Below, one piece after another: positions 45,384-53,760 of a DNA stretch of 64,000 nt. Below the pieces are notes generated by a model that was given only the letters and a program-made list of their open reading frames with translations, was not told the origin of the DNA and searched no databases. The stretch comes from Romboutsia lituseburensis (GTDB taxonomy: Bacteria > Bacillota > Clostridia > Peptostreptococcales > Peptostreptococcaceae): positions 744,001 through 808,000 of the forward strand of contig NZ_JANQBQ010000001.1 in the NCBI RefSeq assembly GCF_024723825.1, given 5' to 3'. The stretch's first letter is position 1. Each line of letters opens with the position of its first letter. Made by a program: the position numbers and the translations under genes.

Positions 45384-45413
45384 AAAAAGAGTGCTAAATT
45401 TAACACTCTTTTT
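45384..45413 (-). terminator. Terminator of the btuC-btuD-Dph6-like operon
   Basis: The stem AAAAAGAGTG/CACTCTTTTT with a 10-nt loop, immediately after the Dph6-like gene. Confidence 0.85.
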
Positions 45414-45427
45414 AGTTCATATTTTAT

Positions 45428-46078
45428 TTATATTGATATATCTAGATTACCATAATCACCATCAATTACTATTTTATTAATTTTAAAGTTTACTTTTTCT
45501 TTAAATATCGGACCATCAATTACAAATGTATGATATTCACCATTTTCACCACATGGATCACATTTTAAATCCTTAATCTCCCCAACAATTTCACGAGTTA
45601 GTACCTTTCCTAAAAAATCACTAGGCAATTGCGTTAAATTTACTTTTTTAATTACTGTACTAAATCCATTGTCTATAAATTCATTCACTAGTTTTTCTCT
45701 ATCCTCTTGCCATAAAGGTAATATAGCCTCAAGTTCTGCTTCCTTGCATCTATCTTCGCACCATTTTCTATGATCAGATATATCTATATCTCCAAATACA
45801 CAAGATTGAGCTCCTAGCTCTTTTGCTTTTAAAAGCGTCTCTGTAAATTTATGTTCATATTCATTCATTTCACATTCAACTAAAAATAAAGGTATATCTA
45901 AACTCTCACTAACTTTATTTAACAATTCTTTTTGTATGCTATGAGTCCACGAACCTGTTTCACCCTTTTTAACTGTTACTAATAATCCTATAGGGACATA
46001 TCCTTTGTTCATCATTCTATAAAGTGCTAAAGTACTATCTTTACCCCCGCTAAATGACATAATAAACTTCTTGCTCAT
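45428..46078 (-). CDS. Dph6-like ATP pyrophosphatase (PP-loop) in a cobalamin-transport operon
   Basis: 216 residues. The PP-loop motif FSGGKDSTLALY is at residues 9-20. The later family signature CVFGDIDISDHRKWCEDRC (GDI...HRxW) and PLWQEDREKLVNEFI are typical of the MJ0570/Dph6 group (COG2102). In archaea and eukaryotes this group amidates diphthine, but bacteria lack diphthamide. The gene is last in an operon with btuC and btuD under a cobalamin riboswitch. The bacterial version is therefore more likely to act on a corrinoid or an associated small molecule, for example activating a carboxylate by adenylation; this is inference. Confidence 0.8.
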   Translation of the reverse strand: MSKKFIMSFSGGKDSTLALYRMMNKGYVPIGLLVTVKKGETGSWTHSIQKELLNKVSESLDIPLFLVECEMNEYEHKFTETLLKAKELGAQSCVFGDIDISDHRKWCEDRCKEAELEAILPLWQEDREKLVNEFIDNGFSTVIKKVNLTQLPSDFLGKVLTREIVGEIKDLKCDPCGENGEYHTFVIDGPIFKEKVNFKINKIVIDGDYGNLDISI

Positions 46079-46134
46079 ATTTACTTCTCCTTCTAATTTA
46101 AAAATTTCTCTTGATTGTATGTACTACATTCTTC

Positions 46135-46890
46135 TTATTCCCACTTTTTAAGCACTTCTATCATAAATTGCTTAACATCTATATCATAAACTTGTTTAAG
46201 TTTTTCACTTATTAAGACCTCTTTAGGTGTTCCCTTAGCTACTACCTCACCTTTACTTACCATAATTACATTATCTGAAAAATACTGAACTAAATTTAAA
46301 TCATGTAAAACTCCAACAACAATCTTATTATTATCTTTTGCCCAAATGACTAAATGTTGCAGTAATTCTATCTGATGCTTTAAATCTAGATGATTTGTAG
46401 GTTCATCCAATAATATAATTTCAGGATTTTGAGCAAATGTTCTAGCTAAAAATACTCTTTGTAATTGTCCTCCTGACAACTCACTTATCATTTTATCTTT
46501 TATATCATAAAGTCCGACTTTTTCTATACTATCAATAACTATATCTCTATCTTCACCTTTTAAAGATTGAAATGGACCTTTTAAATAAGCATATCTTCCC
46601 AGCGATACTGTTTCATAAATTGTATAAGGAAAATATATTTGAGATATTTGGCTCATTAAAGCCACTTTTGTAGCTAATTCTTTCCTATTAAATGTATTAA
46701 CTTCTTTACCATCTATCTTTATACTTCCTCTATAATCAATTATATTTGCAATAGACTTAAGTAAAGTACTCTTTCCACAACCATTTGGCCCTATTATACA
46801 AATATTTTCACCTTTTTTAACTTCAAAATTTACATTTTTTATAATGTCATTATTATCATATCCGCAATAAAGCTCTTTGACTTCTAGCAT
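46135..46890 (-). CDS. btuD: Cobalamin ABC transporter ATP-binding protein (BtuD-like)
   Basis: 251 residues. Walker A GPNGCGKST, Q-loop MSQ, signature ELSGGQLQRV, Walker B EIILLDEPTNHLD and switch HDLN are complete. It belongs to the iron-chelate/cobalamin ATPase group. It is translationally close to btuC (8-nt gap) and sits under the cobalamin riboswitch at 48050. Its partner binding protein is probably the one at 28483. Confidence 0.9.
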   Translation of the reverse strand: MLEVKELYCGYDNNDIIKNVNFEVKKGENICIIGPNGCGKSTLLKSIANIIDYRGSIKIDGKEVNTFNRKELATKVALMSQISQIYFPYTIYETVSLGRYAYLKGPFQSLKGEDRDIVIDSIEKVGLYDIKDKMISELSGGQLQRVFLARTFAQNPEIILLDEPTNHLDLKHQIELLQHLVIWAKDNNKIVVGVLHDLNLVQYFSDNVIMVSKGEVVAKGTPKEVLISEKLKQVYDIDVKQFMIEVLKKWE

Positions 46891-46898
46891 TTTCTTAC

Positions 46899-47921
46899 CT
46901 ACCCTTTTTTATTATTAAAATAAACATATGCAAAGAATGGCGCTCCTATAAGAGCCGTTATAGCACCTACTGGCAGTTCTTGTGGTGATACTATAGTTCT
47001 AGATATAAGATCTGTTATAACCATTAAGCATCCTCCAAATATAAAAGACATTGGTATCACATATGTATGTTTTGACCCAAATACCTTTCTAACTATATGT
47101 GGTGCAATTAAATCAACAAATCCTATCGTTCCACTTAAGGCTACTGCTGAGCCTGTTAAAGTTGCCGATAATATAAATAAGTGCTTTTTAACCTTAGCAG
47201 TATCTACACCAACAGCTTTTGCTTGCTCTTCTCCAAACGTTAAAATATCCATCTCTTTAGTATACTTTAATACACCTATCATTCCTATTAACAAAAATGG
47301 TACAAGGACTTTTACGTATGACCATCCTTTCATGGAAAAACTTCCCATCTGCCACATTGTAATACTTTTTATATCTTCACTAAACAAAGCTGTTATTGTT
47401 GTCAAAAGAGCATTTACGAATAATGAAAGTACCATTCCTGCAAGTATTATAGTATTATTCGACATTGTTTTATCTACTTTTTGGCTAAATACTATTACTA
47501 AATAAACAGTCAAAAGACCTGATAAAAAACCAATTAACGGAAGTGTTAAGGTTCCTAATAGTGGTATTGATATTCCAAGAACTATAACCAATCCTGCACC
47601 TAGTGATGCACCTGATGATACACCTAGAGTATAAGGTGATGCTAACTCATTTTTTAATATAGACTGAACTACTGCACCACTTACAGATAAACAGCCTCCA
47701 ACCATAAATGCTAATAAAACTCTTGGAAATCTTATAGACCATATTATTGATACATCTTTAGGGTTTATATTATCTATTAAAGGAATGTTAAACATTTTAT
47801 TTAATAATATATTAGCTGTATCTAACAAATTAATATTAGAACTTCCTATAGATATTCCCATGCAAATTATTAAAAACACTATTGGTATGCATACTAAGGA
47901 TAAACTTTTTCTCCTAATCAT
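46899..47921 (-). CDS. btuC: Cobalamin ABC transporter permease (BtuC-like)
   Basis: 340 residues with about ten membrane helices, FecCD/BtuC family. RFPRVLLAFMVGGCLSVSGAVVQSILKNELASPYTLGVSSGASLGA is the diagnostic N-terminal stretch (RxPR...GxxLxxSGxxxQxxxxNPLAxPxxLGxxxGA), and GTIGFVDLIAPHIVRKVFGSKHTYVIP the C-terminal GxIxFVGLIxPHxxR motif. First gene after the second cobalamin riboswitch. Confidence 0.92.
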   Translation of the reverse strand: MIRRKSLSLVCIPIVFLIICMGISIGSSNINLLDTANILLNKMFNIPLIDNINPKDVSIIWSIRFPRVLLAFMVGGCLSVSGAVVQSILKNELASPYTLGVSSGASLGAGLVIVLGISIPLLGTLTLPLIGFLSGLLTVYLVIVFSQKVDKTMSNNTIILAGMVLSLFVNALLTTITALFSEDIKSITMWQMGSFSMKGWSYVKVLVPFLLIGMIGVLKYTKEMDILTFGEEQAKAVGVDTAKVKKHLFILSATLTGSAVALSGTIGFVDLIAPHIVRKVFGSKHTYVIPMSFIFGGCLMVITDLISRTIVSPQELPVGAITALIGAPFFAYVYFNNKKG

Positions 47922-47980
47922 ATTTTGAATTACCTTTCTAGTTGATTGTTTAGGGTGTTTTATTAAGTTTTTGACATATT

Positions 47981-48010
47981 CAAAAAGACATACCTAAAGG
48001 GCATGCCTGT
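47981..48010 (-). terminator. Expression-platform terminator of the second cobalamin riboswitch
   Basis: AGGCATGCC pairs with GGTATGTCT through G-U wobbles and is followed by TTTTTG on the minus strand. It lies between the riboswitch and btuC. Confidence 0.65.
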
Positions 48011-48049
48011 TTAAATCAATTACTAAATTACAATTGAAAATCACACTAA

Positions 48050-48222
48050 TCCCCACCCTCAGAAGGTACTAGTTAGATTTTAGGCAGTTCTCCCGGCTCA
48101 ACTTCGTCCTACTTTCAAACCTTCCCGATTAATCAGTGGTATTTTAGATTTCGTCCGTTTTACGGTTACTGGGGTAGCTTAGAGATTTAATCTAATTCCC
48201 TATTAAGTCACATTGACACCTA
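48050..48222 (-). promoter_or_regulatory. Cobalamin (B12) riboswitch controlling the btuC operon
   Basis: The same blocks as at 29526 occur in order: GGTG, TTAATAGGGAA, GCTACCCCAGTAACCGT, CACTGA, CGGGAAGGT, AAGTTGAGCCGGG and the CTGCC-like end. The core is nearly identical to the btuF copy, so the two loci are expected to respond together to adenosylcobalamin. Confidence 0.95.
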
Positions 48223-48320
48223 ATATCTTAATATGTACTTATATTATTTATTATATATAATCATTCTACATATATCAACTGTAATAGATTTTATTAATTT
48301 CTTATTTAATCTATAAAAAT

Positions 48321-48363
48321 TAAAAGACCATCCATAATAAAAATATCCTGGATAGTCTTTTTT
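48321..48363 (-). terminator. Terminator of the 29-residue peptide gene
   Basis: The stem AAAAGACTATCCA/TGGATGGTCTTTT with an AT-rich loop and a T-tract on the minus strand. Confidence 0.8.
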
Positions 48364-48395
48364 AACTAGATGCTATAAATTTTGATAACTACAAA

Positions 48396-48485
48396 CTATT
48401 TAAGTACCTTTGCAAGAGCTAAACTGCATACTGCAATTATTGATGTCCAAGCTACACCCATAAATATCCATGCTGTTGTAGTCAC
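48396..48485 (-). CDS. Short single-span membrane peptide (29 residues)
   Basis: GTG start (48483-48485) with AAAGGAG about 9 nt upstream; an in-frame ATG 3 codons earlier overlaps the ribosome site. The product is TTTAWIFMGVAWTSIIAVCS followed by LALAKVLK, one membrane helix with a basic end. It resembles in layout the small subunits that accompany sodium symporters (MetS-like peptides), but no symporter gene is next to it. The gene has its own terminator at 48321 and intergenic space on both sides, which supports real expression. Confidence 0.55.
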   Translation of the reverse strand: MTTTAWIFMGVAWTSIIAVCSLALAKVLK

Positions 48486-48664
48486 TTTTAACATCTCCTT
48501 TTATAAAAATTTTATTATTCCTAGTTTTGTAAAAATGGTTAATTATTAATTAAATGTGATGTTCTTTCTTTCTATAAATATATTCTCTCATCGACTAAAA
48601 TGTATCGTATTTTACCATTAATTAACCTATTTTACAAACTATTAACAATTTCATTTAATATTCT

Positions 48665-49726
48665 TTAGTTTGTTATATCTTTTCCCTTATATGTTTTATA
48701 GCTATGTAAAAACTCTCTACTGTTAAATATATACTTGCCTCCTATTTGAGTATAATATGCCCCTGTTGAGTCATAAATTTCTTTTACTTTTTGAGTTAAG
48801 TTTTTATGATAATATCTAAGTTCCTTAAATTCTTTTTTAAGTTTGTCTGCTGTCATCCACACTTTATTAGAAGTTATGTCTGCTAATTTAATATTATCAA
48901 ATTGAGAATTATTTTTTTGAGAGTACACATAAAGTTCAGCTAGCAATTCTTGTAAATTCTCATTCGTAAGATCGTGTTTTAACTTTTTGTATAGTATAGC
49001 ACCCATTGAATCTATACCCTTTTCTTCCAGTCTTTCTTGTTTTATTAATGCATCTAGTGGCTGTCTTTTTATATATACATAAGAATTTTCTTCTAATATA
49101 TATGTACCCCTATGATATTTTGCAGGTCTATGAATAACAAGAATTGGGCTATACTCACCATTAGTTTCATCTTCATTTTTATCAACTATTTCAGATTTAT
49201 TTTTAACTTCATACTCGCTAGATATTGATCCATATCTAGACTTCTGATTTAAAGAATAAATTTCATTATCTTCTATATAGTTTATTATTTCTTTAACATA
49301 TTCTTTATCTATAATATTATTTAAGTTCTCAGTATTATTTACATAGTTTTGAGATAATTCATCTTTTAAATTATTTATATCCTCTATTTTTATATTAAAG
49401 ACTAAACACATATTTAATAATCTATTTTCTATATCATTTATATCAACATTTATAAATGGTTCTATTTCGTTAAAATATTCATAATTCTTTATTTGCAAAA
49501 TTTGATTTAGGATGTTCATATGATTTATTGAACTATTTCTATCAAATAAATACTTATTTACACTTTCTTTTAATGCTTCAATATTTTTATATATTTTTAT
49601 GTATTCCTTTATTAATTTCATACCTTTGTTTAATATTTCTTTTGGTATATTTATATAAATGTCATTTTCGTTGACACATAGCTTTAATTCATCTTCTTCA
49701 AAAATAGCTTTAATGTCTTCTGTCAT
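48665..49726 (-). CDS. Uncharacterised protein, asparagine/lysine-rich
   Basis: 353 residues. I chose the ATG at 49724-49726 because AAAGGAG lies just upstream; a longer frame exists without a ribosome site. The N-terminal half is helical and rich in Asn, Ile and Glu; there is no membrane segment or signal peptide. The second half contains SPILVIHRPAKYHRGTYIL, EENSYVYIKRQPLDALI and a C-terminal YYHKNLTQKVKEIYDSTGAYY region. The latter has a helix-turn-helix-like feel (LTxKVKEIYDSTGAYYTQIGGKYIF), but I cannot assign a family. It is alone, without partner genes, so no function is offered. Confidence 0.65.
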   Translation of the reverse strand: MTEDIKAIFEEDELKLCVNENDIYINIPKEILNKGMKLIKEYIKIYKNIEALKESVNKYLFDRNSSINHMNILNQILQIKNYEYFNEIEPFINVDINDIENRLLNMCLVFNIKIEDINNLKDELSQNYVNNTENLNNIIDKEYVKEIINYIEDNEIYSLNQKSRYGSISSEYEVKNKSEIVDKNEDETNGEYSPILVIHRPAKYHRGTYILEENSYVYIKRQPLDALIKQERLEEKGIDSMGAILYKKLKHDLTNENLQELLAELYVYSQKNNSQFDNIKLADITSNKVWMTADKLKKEFKELRYYHKNLTQKVKEIYDSTGAYYTQIGGKYIFNSREFLHSYKTYKGKDITN

Positions 49727-49837
49727 ACTTTTTTCTCCTTTATATTTCAAACTTAAAGTCAGATTTAATTATAGCATAAATTATATTTTTAAGTCTAATA
49801 TTTTACTTTACTACAGCTTTTATGCTTATTTAAATAC

Positions 49838-49882
49838 AAACTAAGGCACATGAATTTTTATCTAATCCATGTGCCTTAGTTT
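49838..49882 (-). terminator. Terminator of the thiamine-precursor transport operon
   Basis: The stem AAACTAAGGCACATG with its complement around a loop of about 15 nt, overlapping the stop codon of the ATPase gene. Confidence 0.85.
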
Positions 49883-50627
49883 ATAATAAATTTAATATTT
49901 CTTTTTTCAATTTAACAATATATTCTAGGTTTTCATCACTTATATAAGTTTTATCAATTGTAAATTCTTTTTTTACAATTGCAGGCTTTTTAGATATAAC
50001 ATATATTTTGTCAGATAACATTATAGCTTCATCTATATCATGAGTTATTAATAGTATAGTTGAATTTACTTTATTTTTTATATCTAATAACCAATTTTGC
50101 ATTGATGCTTTAGTTATAGAGTCTAGCGCTCCAAATGGCTCATCTAGCAGCATAATATCATTTGAATTTACAAAAGTTCTTAAAAAATTAGCTCTTTGTT
50201 TCATCCCACCAGATAATTCTTTTGGATATTTATTTTCATACCCTTCTAATCCAAATGTTTTAAAATACTGTATAACATTTTTATGCGCTTCTTTTTTTCT
50301 TATAGATTTATTATAAAAGTTCTTTTCCTTCATAATAGTTAATGGCAAACTAACATTATCTATTATAGTTTTATGAGGTAGTAATAAATCTTTTTGATAC
50401 ATATAACTCAATTTACCATTAATCTCAATACTTCCACTATCATATTCGATTAAATTTGTAATCATATTAAATATAGTACTTTTACCGCATCCACTAGGGC
50501 CAAGTATACTTACAAATTCACCTTCACAGACCCTTATACTTATATTATCTAATACCTTAACATCTTCATAAGATTTAGAAATGTTTTTAATATCTATTTT
50601 AACATTTTTATTTTGGTAAGAATTCAT
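49881..50627 (-). CDS. ABC transporter ATP-binding protein for thiamine precursor (ThiZ-like)
   Basis: 248 residues. Walker [11 protein letters not shown]-loop [10 protein letters not shown], signature LSGGMKQR, Walker [13 protein letters not shown] and H-loop THDIDEA match the NitT/TauT ATPase group. The ATG at 50625-50627 overlaps the end of the binding-protein gene by 20 nt, indicating coupled translation. Operon: thiamine-binding protein, permease, binding protein, ATPase, all under the TPP riboswitch at 52861. Confidence 0.88.
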   Translation of the reverse strand: MNSYQNKNVKIDIKNISKSYEDVKVLDNISIRVCEGEFVSILGPSGCGKSTIFNMITNLIEYDSGSIEINGKLSYMYQKDLLLPHKTIIDNVSLPLTIMKEKNFYNKSIRKKEAHKNVIQYFKTFGLEGYENKYPKELSGGMKQRANFLRTFVNSNDIMLLDEPFGALDSITKASMQNWLLDIKNKVNSTILLITHDIDEAIMLSDKIYVISKKPAIVKKEFTIDKTYISDENLEYIVKLKKEILNLL

Positions 50628-51615
50628 TAGTATAAGCCTCACTAGGTTTTAAGTCTTTATTTATCAATTTATATTCTCTTAAGAACTCTGTATAATTGTT
50701 CCATACACTGTCTTTCATTTCTCCCCATCTTTTTGCATCATCAATATATTTTTCAGCTAAATATTCTTGACTTTTTATTGCTAGGTTTTCATCTATTTCA
50801 GGTGCATGTTTTACAAGTATCTTAGCAGCTTCCTTAGGATTTTCTATTGCATATTCATAACCTTTTTTTGTTGCCTCTAAGAATTTTTTAGCAACTTCTG
50901 GTTTTTCTTTTAATAATTTTTCATTCGATATTATAATAGGTGTATAATAATCAAGTCTTTTATCAACTTCACCTATTGGTATATAGTCTAACTCTACTCC
51001 ACGTTGACTTGCTTCTATCGCAGTCCATCCTTCAAAAATCCATGCAAAATCTATGTTTTTGCTTGTCGCTGTAAAGAAATCATCATCTCCTATATTTACT
51101 ACTTTTAGATTTTTAAAATCTTTACCTTCTTTTTTCATAACCGCATCTAATATAGCATCTTCAGCTGGTGAACCCCAACCACCATAAACCTTCCCTTCAA
51201 AGTCTTTTGGTGATTTTATATTTTTATCTTTTGGCGCTGCAAACCCAGAAGTATTATGTTGTATAACTGTTGCTACAGCTTTTATCGGAAGTGGATCATC
51301 ACTTGTTTTAGCAAATGTAACTTCCTCTTGATAACTTATTCCAAAGTCTGCCTTTTGAGTAGCCACTAAAGTAGCTGCTCCTCCTTCTGGTGGCTGTATT
51401 ATATCAACATCTAACCCTTGTTCTTTATAATACCCATTTTCAAGAGCTACAAATAATCCAGTATGATTTGTATTAGGTGTCCAATCTAGTACCATTGTAA
51501 CCTTTTCTTCATTAGATTTTTTATCTTCAGACTTCTTATTGCTTGAGCACCCACTTAAAGTACTAATTGTAAGTGCACTTATTAATCCTAGACTAACTAA
51601 TTTTTTAAGTTTCAT
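50608..51615 (-). CDS. ABC transporter substrate-binding protein, NMT1/THI5-like (ThiY-like)
   Basis: 335 residues. Signal peptide with lipobox LSGC (Cys near residue 23). The NMT1/THI5 fold is marked by [58 protein letters not shown], and DFAWIFEGW. The family binds thiamine pyrimidine precursors such as N-formyl-4-amino-5-aminomethyl-2-methylpyrimidine. The TPP riboswitch in front of the operon supports that substrate class. Confidence 0.9.
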   Translation of the reverse strand: MKLKKLVSLGLISALTISTLSGCSSNKKSEDKKSNEEKVTMVLDWTPNTNHTGLFVALENGYYKEQGLDVDIIQPPEGGAATLVATQKADFGISYQEEVTFAKTSDDPLPIKAVATVIQHNTSGFAAPKDKNIKSPKDFEGKVYGGWGSPAEDAILDAVMKKEGKDFKNLKVVNIGDDDFFTATSKNIDFAWIFEGWTAIEASQRGVELDYIPIGEVDKRLDYYTPIIISNEKLLKEKPEVAKKFLEATKKGYEYAIENPKEAAKILVKHAPEIDENLAIKSQEYLAEKYIDDAKRWGEMKDSVWNNYTEFLREYKLINKDLKPSEAYTNEFLPK

Positions 51616-51625
51616 AAAATCCTCC

Positions 51626-52390
51626 CTAGTTGTTGTGCCTTAACACTATTTTTTTTATTAATTGCACTAACAATACAAATAATAAACTAAAAATTACTAC
51701 AAGTATTGTTGAAGCAAATACCTTATCAAGAGCATAAGCACTCTTTGCTCTCACCATATATACTCCAAGCCCCTTGGTTCCCCCTAACCACTCTGCTACT
51801 GTTGCTGCAACTACTGCATAAGTTGCTGAAATTTTCAGTCCTGAAAAAAGCTTCTCCATAGACATTGGAAACTTCAAATGTATAAATGTTGATAATTTTG
51901 AGCTATTCATTGTTTTAAATAAGTTTAAATAATCTTTATCTAAATTTTCTATTCCATCTACAAAACTTATAAGTATTGGGAAAAAACATGTCATAGTTAC
52001 CATTATAACTTTAGGTAACATATCAAATCCAAACCATATTATTAAAAGAGGTGCTATTGCAATAGTTGGTATTGTTTGAGATACAACCATTATTGGGTAA
52101 ACACATTTTTTAAATATCGGTATGAAGTCCATAAGTATTCCCATAACTAAAGATATTATAATTGCTATAATAAACCCTAACAATGCTTCATTTAAAGTTG
52201 TTAAAGTATTTGTATATAAGTTTAAATAATCTTTACTAAATACCTTTATTATGTCACTTGGTGCTGGAAGTATATATTTAGGTATATCATTTATTTGTAC
52301 TACTAATTCCCATATAAGTAATATGCTTAAAAATGTAATTATTGGATATAAGCTATTTTTTACTTTATCTATGGTTTTTAAGCTTTTCAT
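51626..52390 (-). CDS. ABC transporter permease (ThiX-like)
   Basis: 254 residues with about six membrane helices, NitT/TauT permease family. The EAA-type loop is [42 protein letters not shown] and the SWLGG-like [14 protein letters not shown] motif is seen as [15 protein letters not shown]. It overlaps the thiamine-binding protein gene by 26 nt at its 5' end and precedes the binding protein gene by 10 nt. Confidence 0.88.
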   Translation of the reverse strand: MKSLKTIDKVKNSLYPIITFLSILLIWELVVQINDIPKYILPAPSDIIKVFSKDYLNLYTNTLTTLNEALLGFIIAIIISLVMGILMDFIPIFKKCVYPIMVVSQTIPTIAIAPLLIIWFGFDMLPKVIMVTMTCFFPILISFVDGIENLDKDYLNLFKTMNSSKLSTFIHLKFPMSMEKLFSGLKISATYAVVAATVAEWLGGTKGLGVYMVRAKSAYALDKVFASTILVVIFSLLFVLLVQLIKKIVLRHNN

Positions 52391-52655
52391 CTATTGTTAT
52401 TCCCCCAGCTTTTTCATCTATTCTAGCTGTTGTTATAACTCTTTCACAGCCAAGATCAAAAGGTATTTTATGTATTTTCTTTAGAAGTTCAAATACTTCG
52501 TCAAAGTCGCCTTCTATCGTTGTACTCATTGCACCTATTTCATATTTTAGACCACTATTTTTTATTTCTTCTATACATACATCTACAACCTTGTACATTT
52601 CTTCTTCACCTTTATAAGGTCTTAAAGGTACTACTGCTACATCTGCTATTACCAT
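52365..52655 (-). CDS. Thiamine-binding protein, MTH1187/YkoF (DUF77) family
   Basis: 96 residues from the second ATG (52653-52655), after GGTGG; the first ATG sits in the AAAGG region. The ferredoxin-like fold is marked by ADVAVVPLRPYKGEEEMYKVV, the Y(E)IGAMSTTIEGDFDEVFELLKKIH and the C-terminal RVITTARIDEKAGG. The family binds thiamine or HMP and appears as the first gene of thiamine-precursor operons. It is the first gene after the TPP riboswitch. Confidence 0.87.
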   Translation of the reverse strand: MVIADVAVVPLRPYKGEEEMYKVVDVCIEEIKNSGLKYEIGAMSTTIEGDFDEVFELLKKIHKIPFDLGCERVITTARIDEKAGGITIDEKLKNHR

Positions 52656-52734
52656 ATAATCCACCATCCTTTATTTTTATTCATTCAGATAATATTTCTA
52701 TATTTATAAAAAAATAGTTTAATTGAACATAAAA

Positions 52735-52810
52735 AAGCCAAAATATAATTAATCTCCTATTTTAAAATCGATATTTCGTAATTATAAAAGGAGAAATTAT
52801 ATTTTGGCTT
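52735..52810 (-). terminator. Long terminator hairpin, expression platform of the TPP riboswitch
   Basis: AAAGCCAAAATATAATT-TCTCCT pairs with AGGAGATTAATTATATTTTGGCT on the minus strand; about 20 paired bases close around a 30-nt loop that itself contains ATCGAT. A TTTTTTA run follows. It lies between the aptamer and the thiamine-binding protein gene. Confidence 0.8.
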
Positions 52811-52860
52811 TAATTGTTGATTATTACAAAACTTACTTTTTAATATAGCCTTTATATAAT

Positions 52861-52948
52861 CTGATTTTCTCCCTACGCCGGCATTATCCAAACAGGTTTA
52901 AAGGGTCGAGATTTATTATCTCCTCTCAGCTACTTGGCTCCCCTGAAA
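52861..52948 (-). promoter_or_regulatory. TPP (THI-box) riboswitch
   Basis: On the minus strand TTCAGGGGAGCC and CTGAGAGGAGA are followed by GACCCTTTAAACCTG, TTTGGATAATGCCGGCGTAGGGA. These are the standard TPP aptamer blocks in order. It precedes the four-gene thiamine-precursor import operon and controls it through the terminator at 52735. Confidence 0.95.
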
Positions 52949-53072
52949 TATGTGTATTTTCAATTTGATTATACTATAATTATCATTTTTTAACAATTAT
53001 TTTATATTTGTCCTATAATTCTTACTATTTCATATACTATAATAAGTATATAATACTTATAAGGAGGACATC

Positions 53073-53684
53073 ATGATTAATACCCTAAAAGATAAACTTT
53101 CAAACTATAAACCTTATATAAATGGGCACAAAAATATGAAAAAAGCTTCTGTACTCATTCCTCTTGTAAAAAAAGAGAATAATTTTTATATATTATTTCA
53201 AGTTAGATCCAAGACATTGAGATCTCAACCCAATGAAATATCCTTTCCTGGTGGGAAAATAGAGTTAAATGAAACACCTTATAATGCTTGTATTCGAGAA
53301 ACTTGTGAAGAACTTGGTACATGCCCAGATAATATTCAAATAATATCTGAACTAGATTTACTTATAACTCCAGCTAATTTAATTATTCACCCTTATGTCG
53401 GTATATTAAATGATATTGAAACTTTAAATATAAATAAAGATGAAGTCGATCATATATTTTTAGTACCAATACCTTATTTGTTAAAATATGAGCCTAACTA
53501 CTATAACAATGAAGTAAAAATTATACCAGATAGCAATTTTCCTTATGATATAATTCCAAACAAAGAAAACTATAAATTTGGAAAAGGAAATTACGAGGTT
53601 TTATTTTATCAATATAATAATTATATTATTTGGGGTATAACTGCAAAAATACTTCAAAACTTCTTAGAAATTTTAAATGATTAG
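53073..53684 (+). CDS. Nudix hydrolase, CoA pyrophosphatase type (NudL-like)
   Basis: 203 residues. The Nudix box GGKIELNETPYNACIRETCEELG (Gx5Ex7REUxEExGU) is complete. Upstream, LFQVRSKTLRSQPNEISFPGG is the UPF0035 motif (LLTxRSxxLRxxxGExxFPGG) that marks CoA pyrophosphatases, which split CoA into 3',5'-ADP and 4'-phosphopantetheine. AAGGAGG precedes the ATG. It is on the plus strand, divergent from the thiamine-operon riboswitch. Confidence 0.9.
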   Translation: MINTLKDKLSNYKPYINGHKNMKKASVLIPLVKKENNFYILFQVRSKTLRSQPNEISFPGGKIELNETPYNACIRETCEELGTCPDNIQIISELDLLITPANLIIHPYVGILNDIETLNINKDEVDHIFLVPIPYLLKYEPNYYNNEVKIIPDSNFPYDIIPNKENYKFGKGNYEVLFYQYNNYIIWGITAKILQNFLEILND

Positions 53685-53706
53685 TATGGTAATTATTTAT
53701 ATAATA

Positions 53707-53752
53707 TAAAAAAGTAGTTTATAAAATATAATATTTTATAAACTACTTTTTT
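53707..53752. terminator. Bidirectional terminator between convergent genes
   Basis: The stem AAAAAAGTAGTTTATAAAAT with its complement and a very short loop. It closes the plus-strand Nudix gene and the minus-strand PAS-GGDEF-HD-GYP gene. Confidence 0.9.
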
Positions 53753-53760
53753 TACTCCAA

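Noticed and set aside
48665-49726. Phage or abortive-infection protein
   Set aside because: Lone position and AT-rich composition are the only hints; no motif supports a defence role.
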